Source of the DNA: an uncultured Psychroserpens sp.
GTDB lineage: Bacteria; Bacteroidota; Bacteroidia; Flavobacteriales; Flavobacteriaceae
DNA: 64,000 bases
Assembly: GCF_947492715.1 (NCBI RefSeq)
Contig: NZ_CANLNS010000001.1
Coordinates: 1,364,001-1,428,000 of the forward strand
Reading direction: 5' to 3'
Position 1 is the first letter of the stretch; the number at the start of each line of letters is the position of its first letter. Of this stretch, positions 53,405-61,430 are shown piece by piece. The position numbers and the translations under genes are program-made. The notes beneath the pieces were generated by a model. The model was not told the DNA's origin. It saw only the letters and a list, made by a program, of their open reading frames with translations, and searched no databases.

Positions 53405-54655
53405 ATGCAAGTATTCAAATTTGGTGGCGCTTCGGTAAAAAATGCTGAAGGTGTCAAAAATTTAGCATCAGTTTTACAACAAGTAGGTTATGATAATACA
53501 CTTGTTGTGGTTTCGGCAATGGGGAAAACAACAAATGCCCTTGAAGTTGTCATAAAAAACTATTTTGAAAATAAGGCAGCCTTACAGAGCTCTATTCACG
53601 ACGTGAAAACTTATCACAATGAGATTTTATTGGATCTTTTTGAAAATACGCAGCATCCAATTTTTAAAAAAATAGGCTCTATTTTTGAGGACTTAGATTA
53701 TTTTTTAAATCGTAATAAATCTCCAGATTATAATTTTGTTTATGATCAGGTCATTGGTTTTGGAGAACTTACATCAACAACTATTATTAGTTCATATCTC
53801 AATGAAATAGGATTAACAAATACATGGTTAGATGTGCGTGAGTGTATCAAAACAGATGATTATTATCGTAGAGCAAATGTAGATTGGGAGCAAACACAAA
53901 CTAAGATAAAAACTGAATTTGACGCGAAAGTTCTAAATATTACTCAAGGTTTTTTGGGAAGTGATGCCAATAACTTTACCACGACATTGGGACGTGAAGG
54001 GAGTGATTATACAGCAGCTATTTTTGCGTATTGTTTAAATGCCGAAAGTGTAACCATTTGGAAAGATGTACCAGGTGTTTTAAATGCCGATCCACGCTAT
54101 TTTGAAAATGCACAATTATTAAATAGTATTTCATATCGCGAAGCCATAGAGTTAGCATTTTATGGTGCATCAGTTATTCATCCTAAAACCTTGCAACCAC
54201 TACAACAAAAAGAGATTCCGCTGTTTGTAAAGTCGTTTTTAAATCCTTTAGAAGCAGGCACACGCGTTGGTAAAGGTTTTGGAATAGAACCCAATATCCC
54301 GTGTTTTATAGTTAAAAAAAATCAAGTATTGATATCATTGTCCTCACTAGACTTTAGTTACATTGTTGAAGAAAATATTAGCGAAATATTCAAACTATTA
54401 CACTTATATAAGATGAAAGTTGATGTGATTCAAAACTCGGCTATTAGTTTTTCGGTGTGTTTTGATAATAACTATAATAACCTCGATCGCTTACTTCAGC
54501 ATTTAAAAGCAAAATTTAAAGTAACATCTTACGATAATGTGAGTCTATATACTGTAAGACATTATAATGAGCAAGCTATTTCTTCTATAGAAAAAGGTAA
54601 AGAATTGCTATTAAAACAGTTAACTCAAGAAACGATTCAAATTGTAACTAAATAA
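53405..54655 (+). CDS. lysC: Aspartate kinase
   Basis: A 416-residue enzyme. KFGGASVKNAEGV at the N-terminus binds ATP (the usual KFGGTSV with Ala for Thr); VVSAMGKTTNAL, GELTSTTIIS and TTLGREGSDYTAAIFA give the catalytic core, and KDVPGVLNADPR with ASVIHPKTLQPL closes it. The region after residue 295 is an ACT-like regulatory part, shorter and less clear than in E. coli LysC. It phosphorylates aspartate for lysine, threonine and methionine synthesis. It is monofunctional. Confidence 0.94.
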   Translation: MQVFKFGGASVKNAEGVKNLASVLQQVGYDNTLVVVSAMGKTTNALEVVIKNYFENKAALQSSIHDVKTYHNEILLDLFENTQHPIFKKIGSIFEDLDYFLNRNKSPDYNFVYDQVIGFGELTSTTIISSYLNEIGLTNTWLDVRECIKTDDYYRRANVDWEQTQTKIKTEFDAKVLNITQGFLGSDANNFTTTLGREGSDYTAAIFAYCLNAESVTIWKDVPGVLNADPRYFENAQLLNSISYREAIELAFYGASVIHPKTLQPLQQKEIPLFVKSFLNPLEAGTRVGKGFGIEPNIPCFIVKKNQVLISLSSLDFSYIVEENISEIFKLLHLYKMKVDVIQNSAISFSVCFDNNYNNLDRLLQHLKAKFKVTSYDNVSLYTVRHYNEQAISSIEKGKELLLKQLTQETIQIVTK

Positions 54656-54676
54656 CAATTTAGTACTTTTACACTC

Positions 54677-56509
54677 ATGACTAAACAACAAGATACAGGA
54701 TTGGTAACCGCAAAAGAAGTGGCTAAAGCTATTAAAGCTGATAAGTATGGATTTATAGGTACATTCTTTGGATGGTTGTTGATGAAAGTATTAAAAATAT
54801 CAACGCTTAACAGAATTTATAAGCGTAACAAGCACTTGAGTGATGTTGACTTTTTAGACGGTATATTGGATGATTTTCAAATTAAGTTTGAAATTCCTGA
54901 AGAAGATTTAAAGCGATTACCTAAAGATGGCGCTTATATTACTGTATCAAATCATCCACTTGGAGGAATTGATGGTATTTTATTGCTGAAGTTAATGATA
55001 GAGCAGCGCCAAGATTTTAAAATCATAGCGAATTTCCTATTGCATCGTATAGAGCCTTTAAAGCCATATATAATGCCTGTTAACCCTTTTGAAGACCGAA
55101 AGGATGTGAAGTCTAGTATTGCAGGATTTAAGAACGCTATTTTACATTTACGAGAAGGTCATCCTTTAGGGGTGTTTCCAGCGGGTGAAGTCTCAACATA
55201 TAAAGACGGTAAATTAGTTGTTGATAAACCTTGGGAAGAAGCGGCCATGAAGCTCATAAAAAAGGCAGAAGTGCCAGTTGTTCCTATTTATTTTCATGCT
55301 AAAAACAGCAAGTTGTTTTATAAATTATCGAAGATTAGTGATACCTTTAGAACAGCAAAATTACCTTCGGAATTACTCACACAAAAAAACCGAATTATAA
55401 AGGTTAGAATAGGAAAAGCTATTTCTGTTAATGCTCAAAAAGAACACGAAACGCTTTCTGATTTTTCAGAATTTATACGTCGAAAAACGTATATGTTATC
55501 TAATGCTTTTGAGGACAAACCTAAGATTTTAGACAACTTATCAAATACACTTAAACCGCCAGCAAAGCCGCCAAAACGAATTGTAGGATCTGTAAGTACC
55601 GAAAAAATGGCAGCAGAAGTTGATGCCTTAAGGGAAGGAGATTATAGACTTTTGGTTAGTAAAAACTACGAGGTGTATTTAACAGATGCCGATCATATCC
55701 CAAACATACTTCATGAAATTGGAAGATTGCGTGAGATTACTTTTAGAGCTATTGGAGAGGGTACAAATGAAGCGATTGATTTGGATAGTTTCGATACCTA
55801 TTATCATCATATGTTTTTATGGGATACTGAAGCCAAACAATTGGCAGGCGCATATAGAATGGGCTTAGGGTCTAAAATATATGCACGCTATGGTATTGAT
55901 GGGTTTTATCTTCAAGACCTGTTTAGATTTGAACCTGAATTGTATAAAATGATGAGCGAATCCATAGAAATGGGACGCGCTTTTATTATTAAAGAATATC
56001 AGCAAAAACCAATGCCTTTATTTTTGCTTTGGAAAGGAATCGTACATACAACATTACGTTACCCAGAACACAAGTATTTAATAGGAGGTGTAAGCATTAG
56101 TAATCAGTTTTCAAATTTCTCAAAATCATTGATGATTGAGTTTATGAAATCGCATTACTATGATCCTTATGTAGCTCAATATGTGCATCCAAAAAAGGAA
56201 TTTAAAGTAAAATTAAAGGATGCTGATAAAGATTTTGTGTTTGATGCTGCCGAGGCCGATTTAAATAAGTTCGATAAAATTATTGATGAGGTTGAACCTG
56301 GAGCTTTACGCTTACCTGTATTACTCAAAAAGTACATTAAACAAAATGCAAGACTGGTAGCATTTAATGTAGATCCTTTATTTAATAATTCGGTAGATGG
56401 GTTGATGTATATTAAAATAGCCGACTTACCTGAAAGCACTGTGAAACCTGTGATGGAAGAGTTTCAAGCCGAATTAGAACGTAAATTCTCAAATAATAAT
56501 GAAGAGTAA
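54677..56509 (+). CDS. olsF: OlsF-like bifunctional acyltransferase (ornithine/amino-acid lipid synthesis)
   Basis: A 610-residue fusion. Residues about 70-270 form a PlsC-type O-acyltransferase with SNHPLGGIDG (His93, Asp99) and GVFPAGEVSTY. Residues about 330-470 form an OlsB-type GNAT N-acyltransferase (hemolysin-like: LREITFRAIGEGTNEAID, HHMFLWDTEAKQLAGAYRMG, IEMGRAFI). This order matches OlsF described from Serratia and Flavobacterium johnsoniae, where the C-terminal domain attaches a 3-hydroxy acyl chain to ornithine and the N-terminal domain adds the second chain. The amino-acid head group could be ornithine or glycine. It lies 21 bp after aspartokinase. Confidence 0.86.
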   Translation: MTKQQDTGLVTAKEVAKAIKADKYGFIGTFFGWLLMKVLKISTLNRIYKRNKHLSDVDFLDGILDDFQIKFEIPEEDLKRLPKDGAYITVSNHPLGGIDGILLLKLMIEQRQDFKIIANFLLHRIEPLKPYIMPVNPFEDRKDVKSSIAGFKNAILHLREGHPLGVFPAGEVSTYKDGKLVVDKPWEEAAMKLIKKAEVPVVPIYFHAKNSKLFYKLSKISDTFRTAKLPSELLTQKNRIIKVRIGKAISVNAQKEHETLSDFSEFIRRKTYMLSNAFEDKPKILDNLSNTLKPPAKPPKRIVGSVSTEKMAAEVDALREGDYRLLVSKNYEVYLTDADHIPNILHEIGRLREITFRAIGEGTNEAIDLDSFDTYYHHMFLWDTEAKQLAGAYRMGLGSKIYARYGIDGFYLQDLFRFEPELYKMMSESIEMGRAFIIKEYQQKPMPLFLLWKGIVHTTLRYPEHKYLIGGVSISNQFSNFSKSLMIEFMKSHYYDPYVAQYVHPKKEFKVKLKDADKDFVFDAAEADLNKFDKIIDEVEPGALRLPVLLKKYIKQNARLVAFNVDPLFNNSVDGLMYIKIADLPESTVKPVMEEFQAELERKFSNNNEE

Positions 56510-57515
56510 GACTTTAGGTTTTTTCTGTTCATTTCTATTAACGTCATTACTTTACGCCCAAACCCTTTCGGGAACCGTTATTGATTTTAAGACCAAGCAA
56601 CCGCTAATGGCTGTATCAGTCTATTTTGATAATACAACCATTGGAACAACCACTGATGATTTAGGACGATTTTCTATTGATTATTCTGACGCGATTCAGT
56701 CGCAGTTAATTGTATCATATTTAGGATATGAAACGATAATTGTATCAGACTACAGGCAAAAGACAGAGCTCTCGATTGCATTGAAAGAATCTTTAAATCA
56801 GTTAGATGAAGTTGTCGTAAATACAAATGACGGTTTAACTCGGAAACAAAAATTGAAATTATTTAGAAAGGAGTTTTTGGGCTTTTCTGAGTTTTCGAAA
56901 TCGTGTAAGATTCTTAATGAAGATGATTTAATTTTGCGGTTTAATAAAGCAGATAATGTGCTATCTGTTAGTGCCAGAAAACCTGTGTTGGTTAAAAACA
57001 AGAGTTTGCAATATGAAATTGCATATGATATTCAAGATTTTGAAATTACCTTCAGATACGTTGATGCCAAACAGGACCAGTTTGGGATTCATTCGGTATT
57101 ATATACAGGAACTTCGTTTTATAAAGATTTAAACAGCGGAAAGAAGAAGGCATTAAAGCATAGAAAGAAAGCCTATGAAGGTTCGATTCAACATTTTATG
57201 CGTTCATTATATCATATGAATCTGAAAGATGCTGGGTTCGATATTTTTCACAAAAAGTTTAAGGTTAACGAATGGGAGTTTTTCAAGGTTGAGGATATTA
57301 ATGACTCTGCCTCTAAAAAAGTAACTTTTGAAACTAAAGTAAACATTCTTTTTAAAGGCAAGGATCAATCTGTGTTAACACCCTTAGTTTCTCAATTTTA
57401 TATTGACGAATATGGCAATTATACCCCTATCCCAGGACTACTTTTTAGCGGTGTTATGGGAGACCAGCGTATTGGTGATTTGCTACCAACTAATTATGGG
57501 TTAAAACAAGATTAG
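56499..57515 (+). CDS. Secreted protein with carboxypeptidase-like regulatory domain
   Basis: A 338-residue exported protein with a signal peptide ending LLYAQ. Residues about 22-105 form a CarboxypepD_reg-like domain: GTVIDFKTKQPLMAVSVYFD, TTDDLGRFSI and YLGYETIIV. The remaining 230 residues (KLKLFRKEFLGFSEFSKSCK, GTSFYKDLNSGKKKALKHRK, GNYTPIPGLLFSGVMGDQRI) occur in a flavobacterial family of unknown function. The ATG lies 11 bp inside olsF, so translation may be coupled. It is convergent with arsC by a 4-bp overlap. Confidence 0.82.
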   Translation: MKSKTLGFFCSFLLTSLLYAQTLSGTVIDFKTKQPLMAVSVYFDNTTIGTTTDDLGRFSIDYSDAIQSQLIVSYLGYETIIVSDYRQKTELSIALKESLNQLDEVVVNTNDGLTRKQKLKLFRKEFLGFSEFSKSCKILNEDDLILRFNKADNVLSVSARKPVLVKNKSLQYEIAYDIQDFEITFRYVDAKQDQFGIHSVLYTGTSFYKDLNSGKKKALKHRKKAYEGSIQHFMRSLYHMNLKDAGFDIFHKKFKVNEWEFFKVEDINDSASKKVTFETKVNILFKGKDQSVLTPLVSQFYIDEYGNYTPIPGLLFSGVMGDQRIGDLLPTNYGLKQD

Positions 57516-57928
57516 AAGCGTTCTTTTACGAACACTTCTAAGTAAGATTTAATCTCGTTTCTTGCTTTCAAAAAAGCGGCGTGTTTTTCGGTTTCGCTCC
57601 CAGTAACTTTTGATGGATCAAAAAAATTATGATGTAACCTTTCCGCATTTTTACTCGGTATAAAAGGGCAATTTTCGTTGGCATGATCACAAACTGTAAT
57701 GATATAATCAAAATCAACATGAGCATATTCATCTACATGATTAGAAGTATGACTGGTGATATCAATGCCATCTTCTCCCATAATAGCGACGGCTCCCGGA
57801 TTTAAACCATGAGTTTCTATGCCAGCACTATAAATTGTTGCCTTTTCTTGAGTAAGTATATTGAGATATCCATGGGCCATTTGACTTCGGCATGAATTAC
57901 CGGTACAGAGAACGAGTATGTTTTTCAT
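57512..57928 (-). CDS. arsC: Arsenate reductase, low-molecular-weight phosphatase type
   Basis: A 138-residue enzyme. The P-loop is CTGNSCR (Cys8, Arg14), and Cys80 and Cys87 in VCDHANENCPFIP supply the relay thiols of thioredoxin-coupled ArsC. FFDPSKVTGSE carries the general-acid Asp. It reduces arsenate to arsenite. It is the last gene of the arsR-led unit starting at 59311, 5 bp after the ArsN-like gene. No arsenite efflux gene follows; the next gene is convergent. Confidence 0.94.
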   Translation of the reverse strand: MKNILVLCTGNSCRSQMAHGYLNILTQEKATIYSAGIETHGLNPGAVAIMGEDGIDITSHTSNHVDEYAHVDFDYIITVCDHANENCPFIPSKNAERLHHNFFDPSKVTGSETEKHAAFLKARNEIKSYLEVFVKERF

Positions 57929-57933
57929 TATGT

Positions 57934-58422
57934 TTATATTAGTTGACTTCGTCTTTCTAAAAGGACGTTATCAAACCATTTATTATTTAGTTTTCCTATT
58001 TTTTCACGGGTTCCAACAACTTGGAATCCGCAGACGTTGTGTAAATGTATACTAATTTTATTTTCTTTAAAAATGTTAGCTTGCAAGGTCCAAAAGCCGA
58101 GCGATTCACTCTCTTTTATAAGTTGCAAAAGCAGCTGCTTTCCTATGTGTTTACCTTGCATATGTGGTGCAACATAAATACTTACTTCGGCAACACCTTT
58201 ATAAACCGCTCTTTGAGACACTTTTGACAGTACGGCAAATCCAACAATATTTTGATTAAAGGTTGCAACAAGTCTTGGGTGAAGATTATGTTTTTTATGC
58301 CATTCTGACCATTTGGGTAGTTTGGTTTCAAATGTAGCGATACCAGTTTTTATACCCTCATTGTAGATGTTCAAAACGGCTTTGAAATCTTCCTTTCTAA
58401 ATGCTCTTAACTCAATAACCAT
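57934..58422 (-). CDS. arsN: ArsN-like GNAT acetyltransferase
   Basis: A 162-residue enzyme starting MVIELRAFRKEDFKAVLNIYN. IKTGIATFETKLPKWSEWHK and AEVSIYVAPHMQGKHIGKQL match the phosphinothricin/arsinothricin acetyltransferase group. The longer frame from 58461 uses TTG and overlaps the upstream gene. Position between DUF6428 and arsC agrees with ArsN1-type genes of arsenic operons, which detoxify arsinothricin by N-acetylation. Confidence 0.85.
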   Translation of the reverse strand: MVIELRAFRKEDFKAVLNIYNEGIKTGIATFETKLPKWSEWHKKHNLHPRLVATFNQNIVGFAVLSKVSQRAVYKGVAEVSIYVAPHMQGKHIGKQLLLQLIKESESLGFWTLQANIFKENKISIHLHNVCGFQVVGTREKIGKLNNKWFDNVLLERRSQLI

Positions 58423-58430
58423 AGCATTGT

Positions 58431-58931
58431 TTAGCAGCAGTTGCCATCTGGAGAACAACAAGGCTCGTCAGTTGAAGCAACTAATTCTTTAGATTGTTCT
58501 GAAATACCACATGCTTCTTTAGCTTTACAATCTGTTTTTTCAACCGATAATTTGAAAATAAGTTTTTGATTTTCGATTTGAAAATCACTAACAAACAATT
58601 GTGCTGTGTGAAATGTTGCATTACTGTATTCAAATTTAACTTCAGCGTCAACATCATATGGCTTCATTTTTCCTACTTTATTTAGAATGGCAAGCGCTTT
58701 ATATACAGACATGAATTCGGTTTTTCCAATTTCACTAGGGCTTTCCCACAGCTGGATAATTGTTTCGTTCCAGTTATCGGTTTGCGAGCCACAATCTACA
58801 GAGTTGATGGCCATATGTTTAACTTCAGTAATGTGATAATTAGCACCAACAAACGCATTTGGTAAGTATTCAAAAAGTAAAGATTTGTCTTGGTTTTGTT
58901 CTAGTATTGAAAATAATTCTTGTGTTTTCAT
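58431..58931 (-). CDS. DUF6428 family protein with Cys-rich tail
   Basis: A 166-residue cytoplasmic protein starting MKTQELFSILEQNQDKSLLF; the upstream TTG at 58997 is rejected. FEYLPNAFVGANYHITEVKH, GSQTDNWNETIIQLWESP and ALAILNKVGKMKPYD mark the family, which is regularly found in arsenic operons of Bacteroidota but has no defined function. The end contains CKAKEACG and PCCSPDGNCC, six Cys in the last 35 residues, suggesting thiol binding of arsenite or another soft metal (inference). Confidence 0.87.
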   Translation of the reverse strand: MKTQELFSILEQNQDKSLLFEYLPNAFVGANYHITEVKHMAINSVDCGSQTDNWNETIIQLWESPSEIGKTEFMSVYKALAILNKVGKMKPYDVDAEVKFEYSNATFHTAQLFVSDFQIENQKLIFKLSVEKTDCKAKEACGISEQSKELVASTDEPCCSPDGNCC

Positions 58932-58987
58932 CTGAGTTCTATTTATGTTTTTTAGTGAGGAGATATAATCTCTTTTATTATAAAGGT

Positions 58988-59311
58988 TTAGCAACAACTA
59001 GATGCTGCTTTGTTAAAAAATGAGTTTAATAGTATTTGGAATTCTTCAAAACGTTCAAGGTTGAGACAGTAGCATTTTTTCTTGCCTTCAAACCTTCCTT
59101 TTAACAGCCCAGAATCACCAATAACAGAAAGGTGCTGCGAAATCGTGGCTTGAGATAGACCAATTTCATCAACCAAATCGTTGCAAATACAGCCTTCTTG
59201 CTCGCTAATATATTTTAAAATTGCAACACGAGCAGGATGCGCAAATACTTTTGCAATATTGGCAATGTCATTAATATGGTCTGAATAAATAAAGCGTTTT
59301 GTAACTCCCAT
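58988..59311 (-). CDS. arsR: ArsR family transcriptional repressor
   Basis: A 107-residue winged-helix protein starting MGVTKRFIYSDHINDIANIA; the frame from 59320 starts with TTG. FAHPARVAILKYISEQEGCI leads into the Cys-x-Cys pair (CIC), and LSQATISQHLSVIGDSGLL is the recognition helix region. A further Cys pair ends the protein (AASSCC). Both pairs may sense As(III). It should repress its own operon through the palindrome at 59341-59370 and is released by arsenite. Confidence 0.92.
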   Translation of the reverse strand: MGVTKRFIYSDHINDIANIAKVFAHPARVAILKYISEQEGCICNDLVDEIGLSQATISQHLSVIGDSGLLKGRFEGKKKCYCLNLERFEEFQILLNSFFNKAASSCC

Positions 59312-59328
59312 AACTTTCAATTTGAGTA

Positions 59329-59358
59329 CAAAGATAGTAAATTATCGTAATATTGCAA
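59329..59358 (-). promoter_or_regulatory. Promoter of the arsR operon
   Basis: On the minus strand TTG (59356-59358), a 19-nt spacer and TATCTTTG (59329-59336), exact Bacteroidota consensus. The TTG is within the operator palindrome. Confidence 0.7.
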
Positions 59359-59370
59359 TATTACGATAAT
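59341..59370. promoter_or_regulatory. ArsR operator, perfect 30-bp palindrome
   Basis: Each half is ATTATCGTAATATTG and its exact complement follows. It is centred on the -33 TTG of the arsR promoter and covers half of the spacer, so a bound repressor would block sigma contact. Confidence 0.8.
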
Positions 59371-59381
59371 AAAAATATAAC

Positions 59382-59406
59382 AAAACCGGAATATTTGATA
59401 TTCCGG
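59382..59406 (-). terminator. Intrinsic terminator of the DUF4870-like gene
   Basis: Perfect 9-bp stem CCGGAATAT (59386-59394) and ATATTCCGG (59398-59406), loop TTG. On the minus strand it is followed by TTTTGTTATATTTTT. It separates the gene at 59415 from the arsR promoter. Confidence 0.87.
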
Positions 59407-59414
59407 CTCTTATT

Positions 59415-59927
59415 TTATAAGGATTTAAACCAATCCTGAAATTGATCACCCAACAAAAAGACGGGCTTTTTTTCTCCGCTTAGGGCACCAATTAAACTCA
59501 TAATCCACATTATTAATGGAAGTATCCAAGCTACAAAGTTGACTATAGGAATAATTGCAAGTATTAATGCCAAGAGCGCAATACCTAAAACCTGCCTGAT
59601 ATAAAATGAACCAAACTCCGTTTTATTGCCATTGTTCATAACTAATGCGATAATCCAACCTATAAGAGTTATGTGAGCAATTATTCCAACATTTTTTCCA
59701 TCACTTAGAATTTGTTCGGCATCGTTTGCAAATTCTTTTGCAGAAGCCTTAGCTTCTTTAGCAAATTCACTTGCTTTTTCTTTAGCCTCACCGGCAAATT
59801 CTTTTGCATCTTCTGCAAATTCACTTGCTTTTTCACTTACTTTATCAGCGGCTTTTTTTGCACTGTCCTTGGCGTCACCTAACATCTCGTTGAGGTCGTC
59901 ACTTAAGTTCTTATTATCGTCAGACAT
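59415..59927 (-). CDS. DUF4870-like membrane protein with LEA-like N-terminus
   Basis: A 170-residue protein. Residues about 15-75 are a charged helical region with an 11-residue LEA-like rhythm (KASEFAEDAKEFAGEAKEKA). Residues about 82-170 form three membrane helices of the DUF4870/Tic20-like type (IIAHITLIGWIIALVMNN, IRQVLGIALLALILAIIPIV, LPLIMWIMSLIGALSG). The N-terminal helix is shared with the neighbour at 59983, indicating exchange or common origin. No enzymatic motif. Possible role in desiccation or osmotic tolerance is inference from the repeats. Confidence 0.75.
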   Translation of the reverse strand: MSDDNKNLSDDLNEMLGDAKDSAKKAADKVSEKASEFAEDAKEFAGEAKEKASEFAKEAKASAKEFANDAEQILSDGKNVGIIAHITLIGWIIALVMNNGNKTEFGSFYIRQVLGIALLALILAIIPIVNFVAWILPLIMWIMSLIGALSGEKKPVFLLGDQFQDWFKSL

Positions 59928-59982
59928 AATAAATAGCGTTTATGGTTATCTTATAAAGTTAATAAAAATGTGATAGATGATG

Positions 59983-60525
59983 TTATTTTTTACCAAACAA
60001 CTTCTGAAAGAAGCCCTTAGTTTTTTCTTTTGCTTCGGTATATGTTTCCTTGGCGTCTTCGGCCAAATCTTCTAGTTTGTCTTCAGCAACATCTGCAAAT
60101 TCCCCGAGTTTTTCGCCAGCATCTTCTATAAATTCTCCAGCCTTTTCTTTTGCTTCACCAGCAAATTCTTTGGCATCCTCGGCAAGATCTTTTGCTTTTT
60201 CTTTAGCGGTATCTGCAAATGCGCCAATTTTTTCGCCAGCTGCATTCGCTAATTCAGAGGCTTTTTCTTTGGCATTATTATACATCTCCTTGCCATCTCC
60301 TTGAATAAATTCAGTGGCTTTGTCTTTGGCATTTCCTAAAACCTCTTTAGCATCTTCTGCAAGTTCTGAGGCCTTTTCTTTTGCTGTATTAAAGGCGTCT
60401 ACAGCATTATCTTTTAGCTCATTTGTTGTGTCTGAAACGTCATCTGCTGTGTCATTAACGGCATCTTCTGCAGCATCTACAGTGTTTTTTAAATCGTCTT
60501 CTAAGTTTTCGTTGTCTTCGGTCAT
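59983..60525 (-). CDS. LEA-like helical repeat protein
   Basis: A 180-residue protein made almost wholly of Ala/Lys/Glu/Asp 11-mers such as AKEKASELAED and AKEKAGEFIED, with no signal peptide and no membrane segment. It is like group 3 LEA proteins or YtxH-type helices, which are disordered in solution and fold into amphipathic helices on drying or at membranes. The C-terminal GFFQKLFGKK is amphipathic and basic. It lies 55 bp upstream of the DUF4870-like gene. Long frames on the opposite strand are shadows of this repeat. Confidence 0.75.
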   Translation of the reverse strand: MTEDNENLEDDLKNTVDAAEDAVNDTADDVSDTTNELKDNAVDAFNTAKEKASELAEDAKEVLGNAKDKATEFIQGDGKEMYNNAKEKASELANAAGEKIGAFADTAKEKAKDLAEDAKEFAGEAKEKAGEFIEDAGEKLGEFADVAEDKLEDLAEDAKETYTEAKEKTKGFFQKLFGKK

Positions 60526-60573
60526 TCTAATTGTTTATTTATGAGTAGTTTAAATATAAAATTTGTTACACGA

Positions 60574-60960
60574 CTACTTAAAAGCTTGATCAACAGGTTC
60601 CCAAAGTTCAATTTTATTACCTTCATTATCTAAAATCCAACCAAATTTTCCATAATCGTATTCTTCCATGTCGCCTACTATTGTGACACCTTCTTCCTTT
60701 AAAGTCACTAAAAGTTCCTTTAAGTTTTCAACACGATAATTAAACATGAACTCTTTTTTAGACGGTTCGAAGTATTTTGTGTCATCCTTAAATGGACTCC
60801 ATTGTGTAGAACAATCGTTACCGTTTTTATCTTTCCACCAAAAGGTACAGCCATAGTCATCGGTGTTAAACCCTAAGTGTTTTTGATACCAATCTTTTGA
60901 TGCTTGAGGGCTTTTTGATTTAAAAAACAAACCTCCTATTCCTGTTACTCTATGTTTCAT
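60574..60960 (-). CDS. VOC (glyoxalase-like) family protein
   Basis: A 128-residue protein with a VOC fold: HRVTGIGGLFFKSKSPQASK, WYQKHLGFNTDDYG, FMFNYRVENLKELLVTLKEE and WILDNEGNKIELWEP (metal-ligand Glu in the last). It could be a lyase, a glyoxalase-like enzyme or a binding protein. It abuts the DUF1801 gene with no gap, so the two are probably translated together. Confidence 0.88.
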   Translation of the reverse strand: MKHRVTGIGGLFFKSKSPQASKDWYQKHLGFNTDDYGCTFWWKDKNGNDCSTQWSPFKDDTKYFEPSKKEFMFNYRVENLKELLVTLKEEGVTIVGDMEEYDYGKFGWILDNEGNKIELWEPVDQAFK

Positions 60961-61419
60961 TTATTTTTTATGTATTGCGGTTTCGTAAATATCAATCCAT
61001 TCGTCTACAGACATCTTGCCTAAAAGTTCAACTATCAGGTCATAAGGAATATCATCAATTTTTTTAAATCGGATACAACTTTTCCCCATATCTAGTTTGT
61101 ACTTGCTATGTTTAGGGTATTCTGCAACAAACCAATCATGAAGTTCTTTTTTGGCATATAGTCCAGAATGATACAATGCAATAAAGTTCTTTTGTGATGC
61201 TAAGTTTATAAAAGGTAGGGGTGGAAAAGGTTTGCAATGGTATCCTGGTGGATATATAGATTTTGGAACATAATAGGCCAACATACCATATCCTAATCCT
61301 GCTTCTAAACCTTTTGGCATATGTTTTTTTATGAGTTGATCTAATTTTGTAATTGGTGCTTTTCTCTCTTCAGGTAATTGACTTATATAGTCTTCCGGTG
61401 ACGTTGCTTTGTATTGCAT
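60961..61419 (-). CDS. DUF1801 domain protein
   Basis: A 152-residue soluble protein. SPEDYISQLPEERKAPITKL, GLGYGMLAYYVPKS, FINLASQKNFIALYHSGLYA and KSCIRFKKIDDIPYDLIVEL match the DUF1801 (YdhG-like) family of small iron-chaperone-like fold proteins with no assigned function. It is followed at once by the VOC gene and preceded by DUF4199 with an 11-bp gap: a three-gene unit. Confidence 0.87.
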   Translation of the reverse strand: MQYKATSPEDYISQLPEERKAPITKLDQLIKKHMPKGLEAGLGYGMLAYYVPKSIYPPGYHCKPFPPLPFINLASQKNFIALYHSGLYAKKELHDWFVAEYPKHSKYKLDMGKSCIRFKKIDDIPYDLIVELLGKMSVDEWIDIYETAIHKK

Positions 61420-61430
61420 AATATTTAATT

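Noticed and set aside
60050-60544. Plus-strand frames rich in Ser/Ala opposite the LEA-like gene
   Set aside because: They mirror the 11-residue repeat of the minus-strand gene and have no start context.
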